Shown here piece after piece: positions 1 to 5,149 of a DNA stretch of 5,149 bases (within the stretch, counting starts at the first letter, position 1; every line of letters begins with the position of its first letter). Under the pieces are notes generated by a model, which was not told where the DNA came from, searched no databases, and saw nothing but the letters and a program-made list of their open reading frames with translations. The position numbers and the translations under genes were made by a program. Where the stretch lies: positions 1 through 5,149 of the forward strand of contig CAADSM010000071.1 of the NCBI GenBank assembly GCA_900751785.1. The letters run 5' to 3'. The stretch comes from Lachnospiraceae bacterium (GTDB lineage Bacteria > Bacillota > Clostridia > Lachnospirales > Lachnospiraceae).

Positions 1-19
1 GGTCTTTTGCTACTGCCAT
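1..19 (-). CDS. Start of an unidentified gene running off the left edge
   Basis: The minus strand has ATG at 19-17 followed by codons for MAVAKD, then the window ends. AAAAGGAG at 27-34 lies seven bases upstream, a near-ideal ribosome binding site for Firmicutes. Six codons do not allow any identification. The gene is separated from the small membrane protein gene by 161 bases of AT-rich sequence with structured elements, so it probably has its own regulation or a regulated read-through. Confidence 0.6.
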
Positions 20-24
20 AAATA

Positions 25-77
25 AACTCCTTTTCGATAAGAATTGTCATATCTGTAATTCTTACCAAAAAGGAGCC
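25..77 (-). promoter_or_regulatory. 21-bp leader hairpin that buries a ribosome binding site
   Basis: Read as minus-strand RNA, bases 77-57 pair with 45-25 along all 21 positions: 17 Watson-Crick pairs and four G-U pairs, with an 11-base loop (56-46) and no bulge. The 3' arm contains the whole AAAAGGAG ribosome binding site (27-34) of the gene starting at 19; it pairs with CTCCTTTT at 69-76 or thereabouts in the 5' arm. The stem is followed by TTTATTT, so it could also act as a terminator or attenuator. It does not match a riboswitch family that I recognise. The sequence shows the pairing; the regulatory role is inference. Confidence 0.55.
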
Positions 78-126
78 ATTTTTTCCCAAAGCCACAAAGT
101 TTTTTACACTACCCAATAAATCATTT

Positions 127-159
127 ACGGCAGTACTGTATATTATACGATACTGCCGT
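127..159. repeat. 9-bp inverted repeat, operator-like palindrome or terminator
   Basis: ACGGCAGTA at 127-135 and TACTGCCGT at 151-159 are exact reverse complements separated by 15 bases; the spacer can form three further pairs (GTA/TAC) plus a wobble. It starts 22 bases after the stop of the small membrane protein gene. On the plus strand it is followed by TTTT, giving a modest intrinsic terminator shape in that direction. On the minus strand the following TAAATGATTTATT is a poor U-run. Because the spacer holds a perfect TATAAT, an operator over a promoter is an alternative reading. Confidence 0.5.
142..147 (-). promoter_or_regulatory. Possible -10 box for the gene at the left edge
   Basis: Perfect TATAAT on the minus strand, between the arms of the 127-159 palindrome. 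Transcription would begin near 134-136, leaving a leader of roughly 115 bases before the ATG at 19. No good -35 box is seen at 16-18 bases upstream (AGTTTC or GTTTCT), so the promoter would be weak, activator-dependent, or simply a chance match in AT-rich sequence. Confidence 0.35.
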
Positions 160-180
160 TTTAAGAAACTTCTCCGCCGG

Positions 181-504
181 TCACAGATTCTTCCAAACTT
201 CTTTGATCGTCTCTGCATCCACATCTTTCTCGATCTGATCCACAATAGCGGTGCTGTCCACCTCCGCCACGCTCACTTTGCTCTGGTCCATGTACACAAA
301 GCAGATAAAGCAGAGGATCCCGACCGCAAGCCTTATGTAAAAGCTGCCGCCGGACGGGACATGTTCTTCTTCTCCATCATACAAGCTGCGGTAGATATTT
401 CCGTATCTGGGATGGACCGCAGGGACCTCCTGCCTCTCATCATACAGTTTCCTTGTCTGGCGCAGCAGCTCACGGCGCCGAAGCTCGGAATCGTTCATAT
501 GCAT
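181..504 (-). CDS. Small single-pass membrane protein of unknown function
   Basis: A 107-residue protein that I do not recognise. The N-terminal half is soluble, strongly basic at first (RRRELLRQTRKLYDER, residues 9-24) and then rich in Tyr, Arg and Glu. One hydrophobic segment spans about residues 55-72 (FYIRLAVGILCFICFVYM), with a single Arg near its start and two Cys inside. The C-terminal 35 residues are acidic and contain no cysteine. The charge pattern suggests the N terminus is cytoplasmic and the acidic tail outside. There is no signal peptidase site or known domain. Start choice is open between the ATG at 504 (GGAG six bases upstream) and that at 498 (AGAGG seven bases upstream), a difference of two residues. 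It lies behind the ech operon in the same direction, 142 bases after echF and beyond a hairpin, so it may be co-transcribed by read-through, but a link with the hydrogenase is not shown. Confidence 0.7.
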   Translation of the reverse strand: MHMNDSELRRRELLRQTRKLYDERQEVPAVHPRYGNIYRSLYDGEEEHVPSGGSFYIRLAVGILCFICFVYMDQSKVSVAEVDSTAIVDQIEKDVDAETIKEVWKNL

Positions 505-543
505 ACCTCTCTCCGCCCTGTCCGTATTCTTCTCAAAACATCA

Positions 544-585
544 GCCAGGGGCATAAGTCTGATCATCATAACTTATGCCCCTGGC
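544..585 (-). terminator. Perfect 15-bp hairpin after echF, probable terminator or attenuator
   Basis: GCCAGGGGCATAAGT at 544-558 is the exact reverse complement of 571-585, with a 12-base loop that contains TGATCA. The stem has no mismatch. It lies 61 bases past the echF stop. On the minus strand it is followed by TGATGTTTTGAG, so the U-run is short (four Us, offset five bases from the stem). It could end the ech transcript, protect its 3' end, or let part of the transcription continue into the small gene that starts 40 bases on. The plus-strand side has no T-run. Confidence 0.55.
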
Positions 586-595
586 GCTCATGCTA

Positions 596-609
596 GAACC
601 TTTCGGTTC
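596..609 (-). other. Small hairpin with GAAA tetraloop in the echF 3' region
   Basis: The minus strand reads GAACC-GAAA-GGTTC, a 5-bp stem closed by a GNRA-type tetraloop, extendable by one G-U pair. It sits 37 bases after the echF stop and just before the larger hairpin at 544-585. It may be part of a structured 3' end of the ech mRNA. A short stem like this can occur by chance. Confidence 0.35.
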
Positions 610-646
610 CCGCGTCTTTTCTGTTTTCTTCTGCTGAGCCAGTTCC

Positions 647-1216
647 TTATATACTCTGCATGCCGAGCGCATGTTTCGAACATGCGGATGCGCAGATCCC
701 GCACTGGACACATTTTTCCTCATCCAGCTCCCAGAGCTTTTCCTTTCGATCGACCCGGATAGCCTCCTGCGGACACTTTTTCGCACACAGCGTGCAGTAG
801 ACGCATTTTTCGGCATCCAGCACCGGTTTGCCGCCGGAAGCTTCCGCCGGCTTCTCTTCCTCCTTCGGCTTCGTAAAGGTCTCGCTCGTCTTTGTGATGT
901 CCGGCTCAGTATACCCCTTTTCCATGGTCAGGCATTTCTTCGGACACGCAAGGACGCAGCTTCCGCACTGCACGCAGTCGAAGCGCTCGATCGTCCATGT
1001 CCCTGCTTTCCGGTCAACGGTGATTGCCTGGGAGGGACATGATCTGACGCACAAGCCGCAGCAGATGCAGTCCTCGATCTTTATCTCCACATGTCCCCTC
1101 ATCCGCTCCGGATATTCCACCGGCTGAAACGGGTACTGGACCGTTGCCGGCTTCCGAAAAAGATTTTTCAGGACCCTTCCCGCGAATGTAAACACTCTAG
1201 TCTTATCTTCCATCAT
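647..1216 (-). CDS. echF: Ech hydrogenase ferredoxin subunit EchF, extended four-cluster form
   Basis: Iron-sulfur electron-entry subunit, the likely docking partner of soluble ferredoxin. Numbering from an upstream ATG at 1243 (198 residues), four CxxCxxCxxxC motifs are seen: Cys59/62/65/69, 90/93/96/100, 147/150/153/157 and 178/181/184/188. This predicts four [4Fe-4S] clusters. Canonical EchF has only two, in about 120 residues. The part up to residue 108 looks like normal EchF, with a conserved N-terminal tail (KNLFRKPATVQYPF) that contacts the other subunits. A linker rich in Lys, Glu, Thr and Pro (about 110-140) joins a second diferredoxin domain. The last motif has Ser in place of the usual Pro after the fourth Cys. 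The start at 1216 is chosen because GGAG lies nine bases upstream (1226-1229); the ATG at 1211 is close behind, and the ATG at 1243 lacks a visible ribosome binding site. The spacing after echE is 75 bases. Confidence 0.9.
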   Translation of the reverse strand: MMEDKTRVFTFAGRVLKNLFRKPATVQYPFQPVEYPERMRGHVEIKIEDCICCGLCVRSCPSQAITVDRKAGTWTIERFDCVQCGSCVLACPKKCLTMEKGYTEPDITKTSETFTKPKEEEKPAEASGGKPVLDAEKCVYCTLCAKKCPQEAIRVDRKEKLWELDEEKCVQCGICASACSKHALGMQSI

Positions 1217-1225
1217 TTGCCACTG

Positions 1226-1229
1226 CTCC
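1226..1229 (-). promoter_or_regulatory. Ribosome binding site used to choose the echF start
   Basis: GGAG on the minus strand, nine bases before the ATG at 1216 and twelve before the ATG at 1211. Upstream of the alternative ATG at 1243 the sequence (CAACAAACCGCTT) has no purine-rich site. The site is shorter than those of the other ech genes, so the start call is probable, not certain. Confidence 0.5.
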
Positions 1230-1291
1230 GTTTCTCCGCCCATAAGCGGTTTGTTGATGCATTCCCGTCGTTTCTACTTATCAGTTCACTG

Positions 1292-2371
1292 CTACCTCTC
1301 AGTACAGCTCACGCACGGATCGATGGTCAGGATCAGGAGCGGAACATCCGCCAGCTGACAGCCTTTGAGCATCTCGACCAGCGCCGGGATATTGCTCGTC
1401 GTCGGCGTGCGCATGCGGAAACGATCCAGATATTTCGTCCCGTTTCCTTTGATATAATAGATCGCCTCTCCGCGCGGCTGCTCGATCCGCATGAAAAACT
1501 CACCGGACGGATTGCCTTTTACCGGAACGCTGATCGGTCCGTCGGGAATCTTGCCGATGGCCTCTCTGATCAGATCAAAAGACTGGAAGAGTTCTTTTAA
1601 GCGCACTTTGCAGCGTGCAAAAGAATCGCCCTCCTCCGCCGTGATCGGCTCTATCGTCAGGTCACCGTATGCCGCATAGCCGAGCTTGCGCGCGTCATAC
1701 GACACTCCGCAGGCACGCAGGACCGGTCCCGCAGCTCCCAGCGCAATGGCGTCGTCCTTTTTCAGGATTCCCGAGCCTTTGAGACGGCTCTGTACGGTAT
1801 AATCCTGCATGAAGGTCTCAACAATAGGCTTCATCTCACTGCGTATATTTTCTATCGCCTGCAGGATATGCTGCAGCATCGTGCTGTCCATATCCTTCTG
1901 GACTCCTCCGACACAGTTGACGGAATGGATGATCCTTCCGCCTGTCGTCTCATCAAACATATCAAGGATCTTCTCACGGAGCCTCCAGCTCTCCATGTGC
2001 AGGCTCTCAAAGCCCATGGCGTCAGCTAGGAGCCCGAGCCAGAGCAGATGACTGTGCACACGGCTCATCTCGACCCAGATCGTCCGCAGATATCTGGCGC
2101 GGTCAGGCACTTCGATGCCCATGACTTGTTCCACTGCTTCGCAGTAACCCAGTCCGTGGCCGCAACTGCAGATGCCGCAGACACGCTCCGCGATATAGAC
2201 ATATTGTTTAAAATCTCTTTTTTCAACCAGTTTCTCAAGTCCTCTATGGATAAATCCAATACTCGGGACAGCCCCAACTACAGTCTCATCCTCAAGTACC
2301 AGATCCAGATGGATCGGTTCCGGAAGAACAGGATGCTGAGGACCGAATGGTACGATACTTCTCTTTGCCAT
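1292..2371 (-). CDS. echE: Ech hydrogenase subunit EchE, catalytic NiFe large subunit (NuoD-like)
   Basis: Catalytic large subunit of 359 residues, homologous to NuoD and to the large subunits of group 4 [NiFe] hydrogenases; it houses the Ni-Fe(CN)2CO site where protons are reduced to H2. Both nickel-binding motifs are intact: the N-terminal RVCGIC (Arg63, Cys65, Cys68) followed by His72, and the C-terminal DPCVSC (Cys353, Cys356). This distinguishes it from NuoD, which has lost these cysteines. Other conserved parts are FGPQHPVLPEP (9-19) and IGFIHRGLEKL (38-48). The protein ends three residues after the last nickel-binding Cys (TER-stop), so it has no C-terminal extension to be cleaved, as reported for EchE and CooH. 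The frame is open up to an ATG at 2452, but that start would overlap echD by 77 bases. The ATG at 2371 has AAGGAG seven bases upstream and gives the family's normal N terminus. Confidence 0.96.
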   Translation of the reverse strand: MAKRSIVPFGPQHPVLPEPIHLDLVLEDETVVGAVPSIGFIHRGLEKLVEKRDFKQYVYIAERVCGICSCGHGLGYCEAVEQVMGIEVPDRARYLRTIWVEMSRVHSHLLWLGLLADAMGFESLHMESWRLREKILDMFDETTGGRIIHSVNCVGGVQKDMDSTMLQHILQAIENIRSEMKPIVETFMQDYTVQSRLKGSGILKKDDAIALGAAGPVLRACGVSYDARKLGYAAYGDLTIEPITAEEGDSFARCKVRLKELFQSFDLIREAIGKIPDGPISVPVKGNPSGEFFMRIEQPRGEAIYYIKGNGTKYLDRFRMRTPTTSNIPALVEMLKGCQLADVPLLILTIDPCVSCTER

Positions 2372-2375
2372 GATT

Positions 2376-2729
2376 CTACTCCTTCTTCTTAAATGGTGCG
2401 GTCTCGTCGATCCGATACAGTCTGTCGCCGTAATCCGGATCCACATGCTCAATCTTTACGCCGAAGAGCTCTGCCGCTTCATTTTCCTGCAGAAAAGCAC
2501 ACGGATAGATCTGCGTGATGCTGGCGACCACCTCATCCTCGCCGATCTCAAGCCGCAGCGTCACCATCCGGTATTCTCTATCCAGACAGAATGAATAGCT
2601 CATCTCATACCCATGTTCCACAGAAACCGCACAGATCTGGGACAGACGCCAGTTCTCTGCCTTCATCTTCACGACTGCCGGGAAAAATTCCGCCATCGTG
2701 ATCTTTCTGATCTCGCTCTTATAGTCCAT
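2376..2729 (-). CDS. echD: Ech hydrogenase subunit EchD, NuoC-like 30 kDa subunit
   Basis: Small soluble subunit of 117 residues of the complex I 30 kDa/NuoC family. In Ech enzymes this subunit binds no cofactor and helps hold the catalytic module together. The family signature is visible near the C terminus: YPCAFLQENEAAELFGV (residues 75-91), matching the ExExxxLFG core of NuoC. The N-terminal part (residues 10-70) has the alternating strand/helix pattern expected of the domain but low recognisable identity, as is usual for EchD. The start is fixed by GGAGGTGA at 2737-2744, seven bases upstream, which overlaps the echC stop codon. The TAG stop lies 4 bases before the echE ATG, and the echE ribosome binding site is inside the last echD codons. 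Confidence 0.9.
   Translation of the reverse strand: MDYKSEIRKITMAEFFPAVVKMKAENWRLSQICAVSVEHGYEMSYSFCLDREYRMVTLRLEIGEDEVVASITQIYPCAFLQENEAAELFGVKIEHVDPDYGDRLYRIDETAPFKKKE
2379..2384 (-). promoter_or_regulatory. Ribosome binding site that fixes the echE start
   Basis: AAGGAG on the minus strand, seven bases before the ATG at 2371 and lying within the end of echD. It decides for the 359-residue EchE and against the longer in-frame start at 2452, which lies deep in echD. Confidence 0.85.
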
Positions 2730-2736
2730 CTCTCTG

Positions 2737-3174
2737 TCACCTCCGGTCTTCTTTCATCGCTTTCTGCTTCTCATCCAGCACCTTCAGAGCCTTCATGACC
2801 CCGTCGATGATGGATTCCGGGCGCGCCGCACATCCCGGCACATACACATCCACCGGGATCACAGTATCGATCCCGCCTTTTATATTATAGCACTCCTTGA
2901 AGATCCCGCCTGTGCAGGCGCAGATCCCAACAGCCACAACGACCTTCGGTTCCGGCATCTGGCTGTACAGCTGTTTTACCACGCTTTCTGTCTGACTGTT
3001 GACTCCCCCTGTGATGAGAAGGATATCCGCCTGGAAAGGATCCCCTGTATTGATGATGCCGAAGCGTTCGATATCATACTTTGGAGTCAGGCAGTCGAGT
3101 ACTTCGATATCACATCCATTGCAGCTGCTCGCATCGTAATGGAGCAGCCATGGTGATTTTGACACTTTGTTCAT
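2737..3174 (-). CDS. echC: Ech hydrogenase subunit EchC, small subunit (NuoB-like)
   Basis: Soluble small subunit of 145 residues, homologous to NuoB/PSST and to the small subunit of [NiFe] hydrogenases. It carries the single proximal [4Fe-4S] cluster that passes electrons between EchF and the NiFe site of EchE. The likely cluster ligands are all present: Cys18 and Cys21 in SSCNGCDIE, Cys85 in VGICACTGG, and Cys115 in VPGCAARPE. The core NuoB features ADILLITGGVN (49-59) and the RPE motif (118-120) are seen. Cys28, Cys87 and Cys95 are extra cysteines not needed for the cluster. The start has a strong GGGAGG site at 3184-3189, nine bases upstream. The TGA stop lies inside the ribosome binding site of echD, which starts 7 bases on. 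Length matches stand-alone EchC proteins. Confidence 0.95.
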   Translation of the reverse strand: MNKVSKSPWLLHYDASSCNGCDIEVLDCLTPKYDIERFGIINTGDPFQADILLITGGVNSQTESVVKQLYSQMPEPKVVVAVGICACTGGIFKECYNIKGGIDTVIPVDVYVPGCAARPESIIDGVMKALKVLDEKQKAMKEDRR

Positions 3175-3191
3175 AACGATCTACCTCCCGC

Positions 3192-4052
3192 TTATTTGAT
3201 CAGCATCAGGATCAGGATATTGACGCCGCCGGCGACAAGAGTCACGATCCAGCAGCTGTAGAGCAGCGACTTCCACTTCACTCGCGCGCTCACATTGTCC
3301 CAGAGCGTCTCAACGAAAAAGATGAGGCCGCACGCAATGACCGCCACGATCCAGCTCCACCATGTGCTGTTGATGAAGAACAGGCTGAAGATACCGAGAA
3401 GCAGTACAAGCTCATAGTACTCAGCAATATTCATGATCGCCAGGGCCGGTCCTGACATCTCCGTCGTGATCCCCTTCACCATCTCCTGATGGGCGTGATG
3501 GCTGGTCGAAAGGTCGAACGGTGATTTTCTCAGTTTGATCGCTGCCGTGTACATGAATCCGACAAAGAGTCCGGGCATCCACACGATCGCGCTGACCGGC
3601 GCGTCGATGATATCCGATACCTGGAACGAGCCTTCTGCTAAGTAGAATCCCACGGCGATGAGAAGCGTCAGCGGTTCATACGCCATCATCTGGAGCATCT
3701 CCCTGCTCGCGCCCATGTTGGCATAAGGCGAAGAATCGCTGGACGCTGCCATGATCAGGAACATGTCCGCCGTACTCAGGATGAACAGTGTCATCAGCAG
3801 ATCCGCTCCGGAAAAGAGGAGCGCGCCTGCGATCATCAGGATGACGAGATAACTGAGGTTCAGAAGGAACTGTACATTGTTGACCGCGATCATCTCTTTT
3901 GAAAACAATTTTCCCAGATCATAGAACGGCTGCAGGATACTGGGGCCCTTGCGCCGCTGCATCCTCGCGCTGATGATCCGGTCTGCGCCGTCAAGAAGTC
4001 CGCCCAGCAGAGGAGCAAAAAGTAAATATGCAATCACAAAACAGACATTCAT
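3192..4052 (-). CDS. echB: Ech hydrogenase subunit EchB, NuoH-like membrane subunit
   Basis: Integral membrane protein of 286 residues, homologous to NuoH/ND1 of complex I and HycD/HyfC of formate hydrogenlyases. It anchors the soluble hydrogenase arm and links electron transfer to ion movement. Family signatures seen are RMQRRKGPSILQPFYDLGKL (residues 30-49), GASREMLQMMAYEP (114-127, matching the conserved Glu-containing loop of NuoH), and the loop at 175-201 with SPFDLSTSHHAHQEMVKG. Several hydrophobic segments cover most of the protein (roughly 5-20, 65-82, 86-103, 126-140, 156-172, 204-230, 233-248, 265-284). Length is usual for EchB, shorter than NuoH. The start is supported by AGGAGGTG at 4063-4070, 10 bases upstream. 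The ATG overlaps the echA stop by one base, and echC follows 17 bases downstream. Confidence 0.95.
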   Translation of the reverse strand: MNVCFVIAYLLFAPLLGGLLDGADRIISARMQRRKGPSILQPFYDLGKLFSKEMIAVNNVQFLLNLSYLVILMIAGALLFSGADLLMTLFILSTADMFLIMAASSDSSPYANMGASREMLQMMAYEPLTLLIAVGFYLAEGSFQVSDIIDAPVSAIVWMPGLFVGFMYTAAIKLRKSPFDLSTSHHAHQEMVKGITTEMSGPALAIMNIAEYYELVLLLGIFSLFFINSTWWSWIVAVIACGLIFFVETLWDNVSARVKWKSLLYSCWIVTLVAGGVNILILMLIK

Positions 4053-5149
4053 CAGATCATCACACCTCCTATCACAAGACAGAATCCGAGGACGAGCACT
4101 GCCGCAGCCACAAGGATCGACGGGATCCTCAGATGCCTTCTTCCAAATTCAAAACGAAGGTACCAGTTGCTCAGATACAGATGTTCCTTTTCTCCGAAGC
4201 TGTTCGTAAAGAAGCGGTTGTCCCCTTCATTGATACCATTCATATAGATCGGCACGAGCTCTCTGCGCGATGCCCTGCTCACGAAGAACATGACGGCCGG
4301 AACAATGAAGACCGACACGAGCATGATCGCCATCGTTGCCAGCACGCTCATCGAGAGCACATCCTTGGAGTTTCCGAAGAGCTCTCTCACGATCGGATTC
4401 ACAAGCCATTTTGCAATAAGCGGCAGCAGTAGACAGAGAAGGATCATGACCGCCGCATGGAAATACATGGAGAAATACTCATCCTTCCGTGTGACATCTT
4501 TCACAGTATCACGCGGAATATGATAGGAAATCAGCTTGGCAAGCCATTTCGTCCAGTAAAACATCGTCGTCGCACTGCCGTATGCGATAAAAAGCACGAG
4601 GAGGAAGTTGCCGGAGTCGACAAATGCTCTCAGCGCCACCCATTTGGAAATGAGCATTCCAAAGGGGGCGAGATACATGCCTGCGATCCCTATGCCCATG
4701 ATATAAGCCAGCCTCGGCAGACGGATGATCAGTCCGTGCATATCTTCGATGTCACGGGAGCCCAGCGAGTTTTCTGTCGCTCCCACAGACTGGAAAAGCA
4801 TGGATTTGCTCACTGAATGGAAGATCATGAGGAAGACTGCTCCCCACACCGTCTCTTCCACTCCGATCCCCGCACATCCGACGATCAGTCCAAGATTGGA
4901 GATCGTAGAAAATGCGAGCACCTTTTTCCCGTCGTTCTGCGCGATGGCCATCATACTTGCCATGATGAAGGTGAGTCCTCCGATGCTGGATACAATGATA
5001 CCGGTCAGATTTCCCTCCAGCGCCGGCGAGATACGGATCAGCAGATACACGCCTGCTTTTACCATCGTGGCGCTGTGCAGGAGCGCGCTGGAAGGCGTCG
5101 GAGCCACCATCGCCCCTACCAGCCCGCTCGAGAACGGGAGGTGCGCCGA
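4052..5149 (-). CDS. echA: Ech hydrogenase subunit EchA, NuoL/antiporter-like (5' end missing)
   Basis: Membrane subunit of an energy-converting [NiFe] hydrogenase, homologous to the NuoL/NuoM/Mrp antiporter-type proteins that form the ion channel. The frame is open to the right edge, so only the C-terminal 365 residues are present; family members are usually above 600 residues. The first visible residues are SAHLPFSSGLVGAMVAPTP, followed by ALLHSATMVKAGVYL. This is the family's central signature, with the conserved His at partial residue 25. Further conserved charged sites typical of the proton path are visible: NDGKKVLAFSTISNLG (residues 72-87), HSVSK with Lys115, and LISKW with Lys169. The rest is a series of hydrophobic membrane segments with a charged stretch near residues 255-330. 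The ATG at 5110 is internal to the conserved motif and is not the start. The TGA stop overlaps the echB ATG by one base (TGATG), indicating translational coupling. Confidence 0.93.
   Translation of the reverse strand, partial: SAHLPFSSGLVGAMVAPTPSSALLHSATMVKAGVYLLIRISPALEGNLTGIIVSSIGGLTFIMASMMAIAQNDGKKVLAFSTISNLGLIVGCAGIGVEETVWGAVFLMIFHSVSKSMLFQSVGATENSLGSRDIEDMHGLIIRLPRLAYIMGIGIAGMYLAPFGMLISKWVALRAFVDSGNFLLVLFIAYGSATTMFYWTKWLAKLISYHIPRDTVKDVTRKDEYFSMYFHAAVMILLCLLLPLIAKWLVNPIVRELFGNSKDVLSMSVLATMAIMLVSVFIVPAVMFFVSRASRRELVPIYMNGINEGDNRFFTNSFGEKEHLYLSNWYLRFEFGRRHLRIPSILVAAAVLVLGFCLVIGGVMI

Noticed and set aside
62..79. Five-codon leader ORF (MAPFW) in the left spacer
   Set aside because: Only a weak GGGA lies before its ATG, and five codons occur easily by chance; it is mentioned only for its overlap with the 5' arm of the leader hairpin.
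541..816. 91-residue minus-strand open frame overlapping the end of echF
   Set aside because: Most of it is a shadow of the Cys-rich C-terminal domain of echF in another frame, with no ribosome binding site. Only its last 16 codons are discussed, as a possible separate mini-ORF.
1217..1243. Nine-codon N-terminal extension of EchF starting at ATG 1243
   Set aside because: No purine-rich site precedes it, whereas GGAG precedes the ATG at 1216. It cannot be fully excluded.
1282..1291. Short palindrome CAGTTCACTG between echE and echF
   Set aside because: Only four pairs with a two-base centre and no T-run; too short to be a terminator or operator on its own.
1091..1600. 169-residue plus-strand open frame
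   Set aside because: It lies antisense to echF and echE, both of which have strong family motifs; its translation is Arg- and Leu-rich with no recognisable domain.
2372..2452. 27-codon N-terminal extension of EchE starting at ATG 2452
   Set aside because: It would overlap echD by 77 bases, has no ribosome binding site in front, and adds residues absent from the family. The ATG at 2371 with AAGGAG is far better.
4028..4432. 134-residue plus-strand open frame rich in His and Asp
   Set aside because: It is antisense to echA/echB; the odd His/Asp/Arg-rich composition is what the complement of membrane-protein codons gives. The other plus-strand frames were dropped for the same reason.
1292..5149. 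Complex I (NADH dehydrogenase) as an alternative identity for the operon
   Set aside because: EchE keeps both nickel-binding Cys motifs, which NuoD lacks, and no NuoE/F/G-type or quinone-module genes are present in this compact six-gene order.

Overview
The window carries most of an operon for a membrane-bound, energy-converting group 4 [NiFe] hydrogenase of the Ech type. All genes read on the minus strand, so transcription runs from the right edge to the left. Subunit order, motifs and sizes match echA-echB-echC-echD-echE-echF. The organism is most likely a strictly anaerobic member of the Clostridia, plausibly a gut Lachnospiraceae relative. This rests on the hydrogenase type, strong AGGAGG-type ribosome binding sites before nearly every gene, and intermediate base composition in the genes against AT-rich spacers. 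The genus cannot be read from the sequence.

Layout from right to left: 5149-4052 is the C-terminal 365 codons of EchA (NuoL-like proton pump), with its start outside the window. 4052-3192 is EchB (NuoH-like membrane anchor). 3174-2737 is EchC (NuoB-like, small hydrogenase subunit, one [4Fe-4S] cluster). 2729-2376 is EchD (NuoC-like). 2371-1292 is EchE (catalytic large subunit with the NiFe ligands). 1216-647 is EchF, here an enlarged ferredoxin subunit with four predicted [4Fe-4S] clusters. The first five genes are tightly packed (1-base overlap, then gaps of 17, 7 and 4 bases) and are clearly co-transcribed. Together they would pass electrons from reduced ferredoxin through EchF and EchC to the NiFe site in EchE, make H2, and use EchA/EchB to move ions across the membrane. 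The reverse direction is also possible.

Downstream of echF is a 142-base spacer with a perfect 15-bp hairpin (544-585), followed by a small gene for a 107-residue single-pass membrane protein of unknown function (504-181). The last 180 bases at the left are AT-rich and non-coding except for the first 19, which hold the start of another minus-strand gene with an excellent ribosome binding site. This 5' leader is the least explained part of the window. It has a 21-bp hairpin that buries the ribosome binding site, a 9-bp palindrome around a perfect TATAAT, and a third copy of the palindrome half-site that overlaps the start codon. Together these suggest a regulated leader. No tRNA, rRNA, CRISPR array, insertion sequence or phage element was seen.
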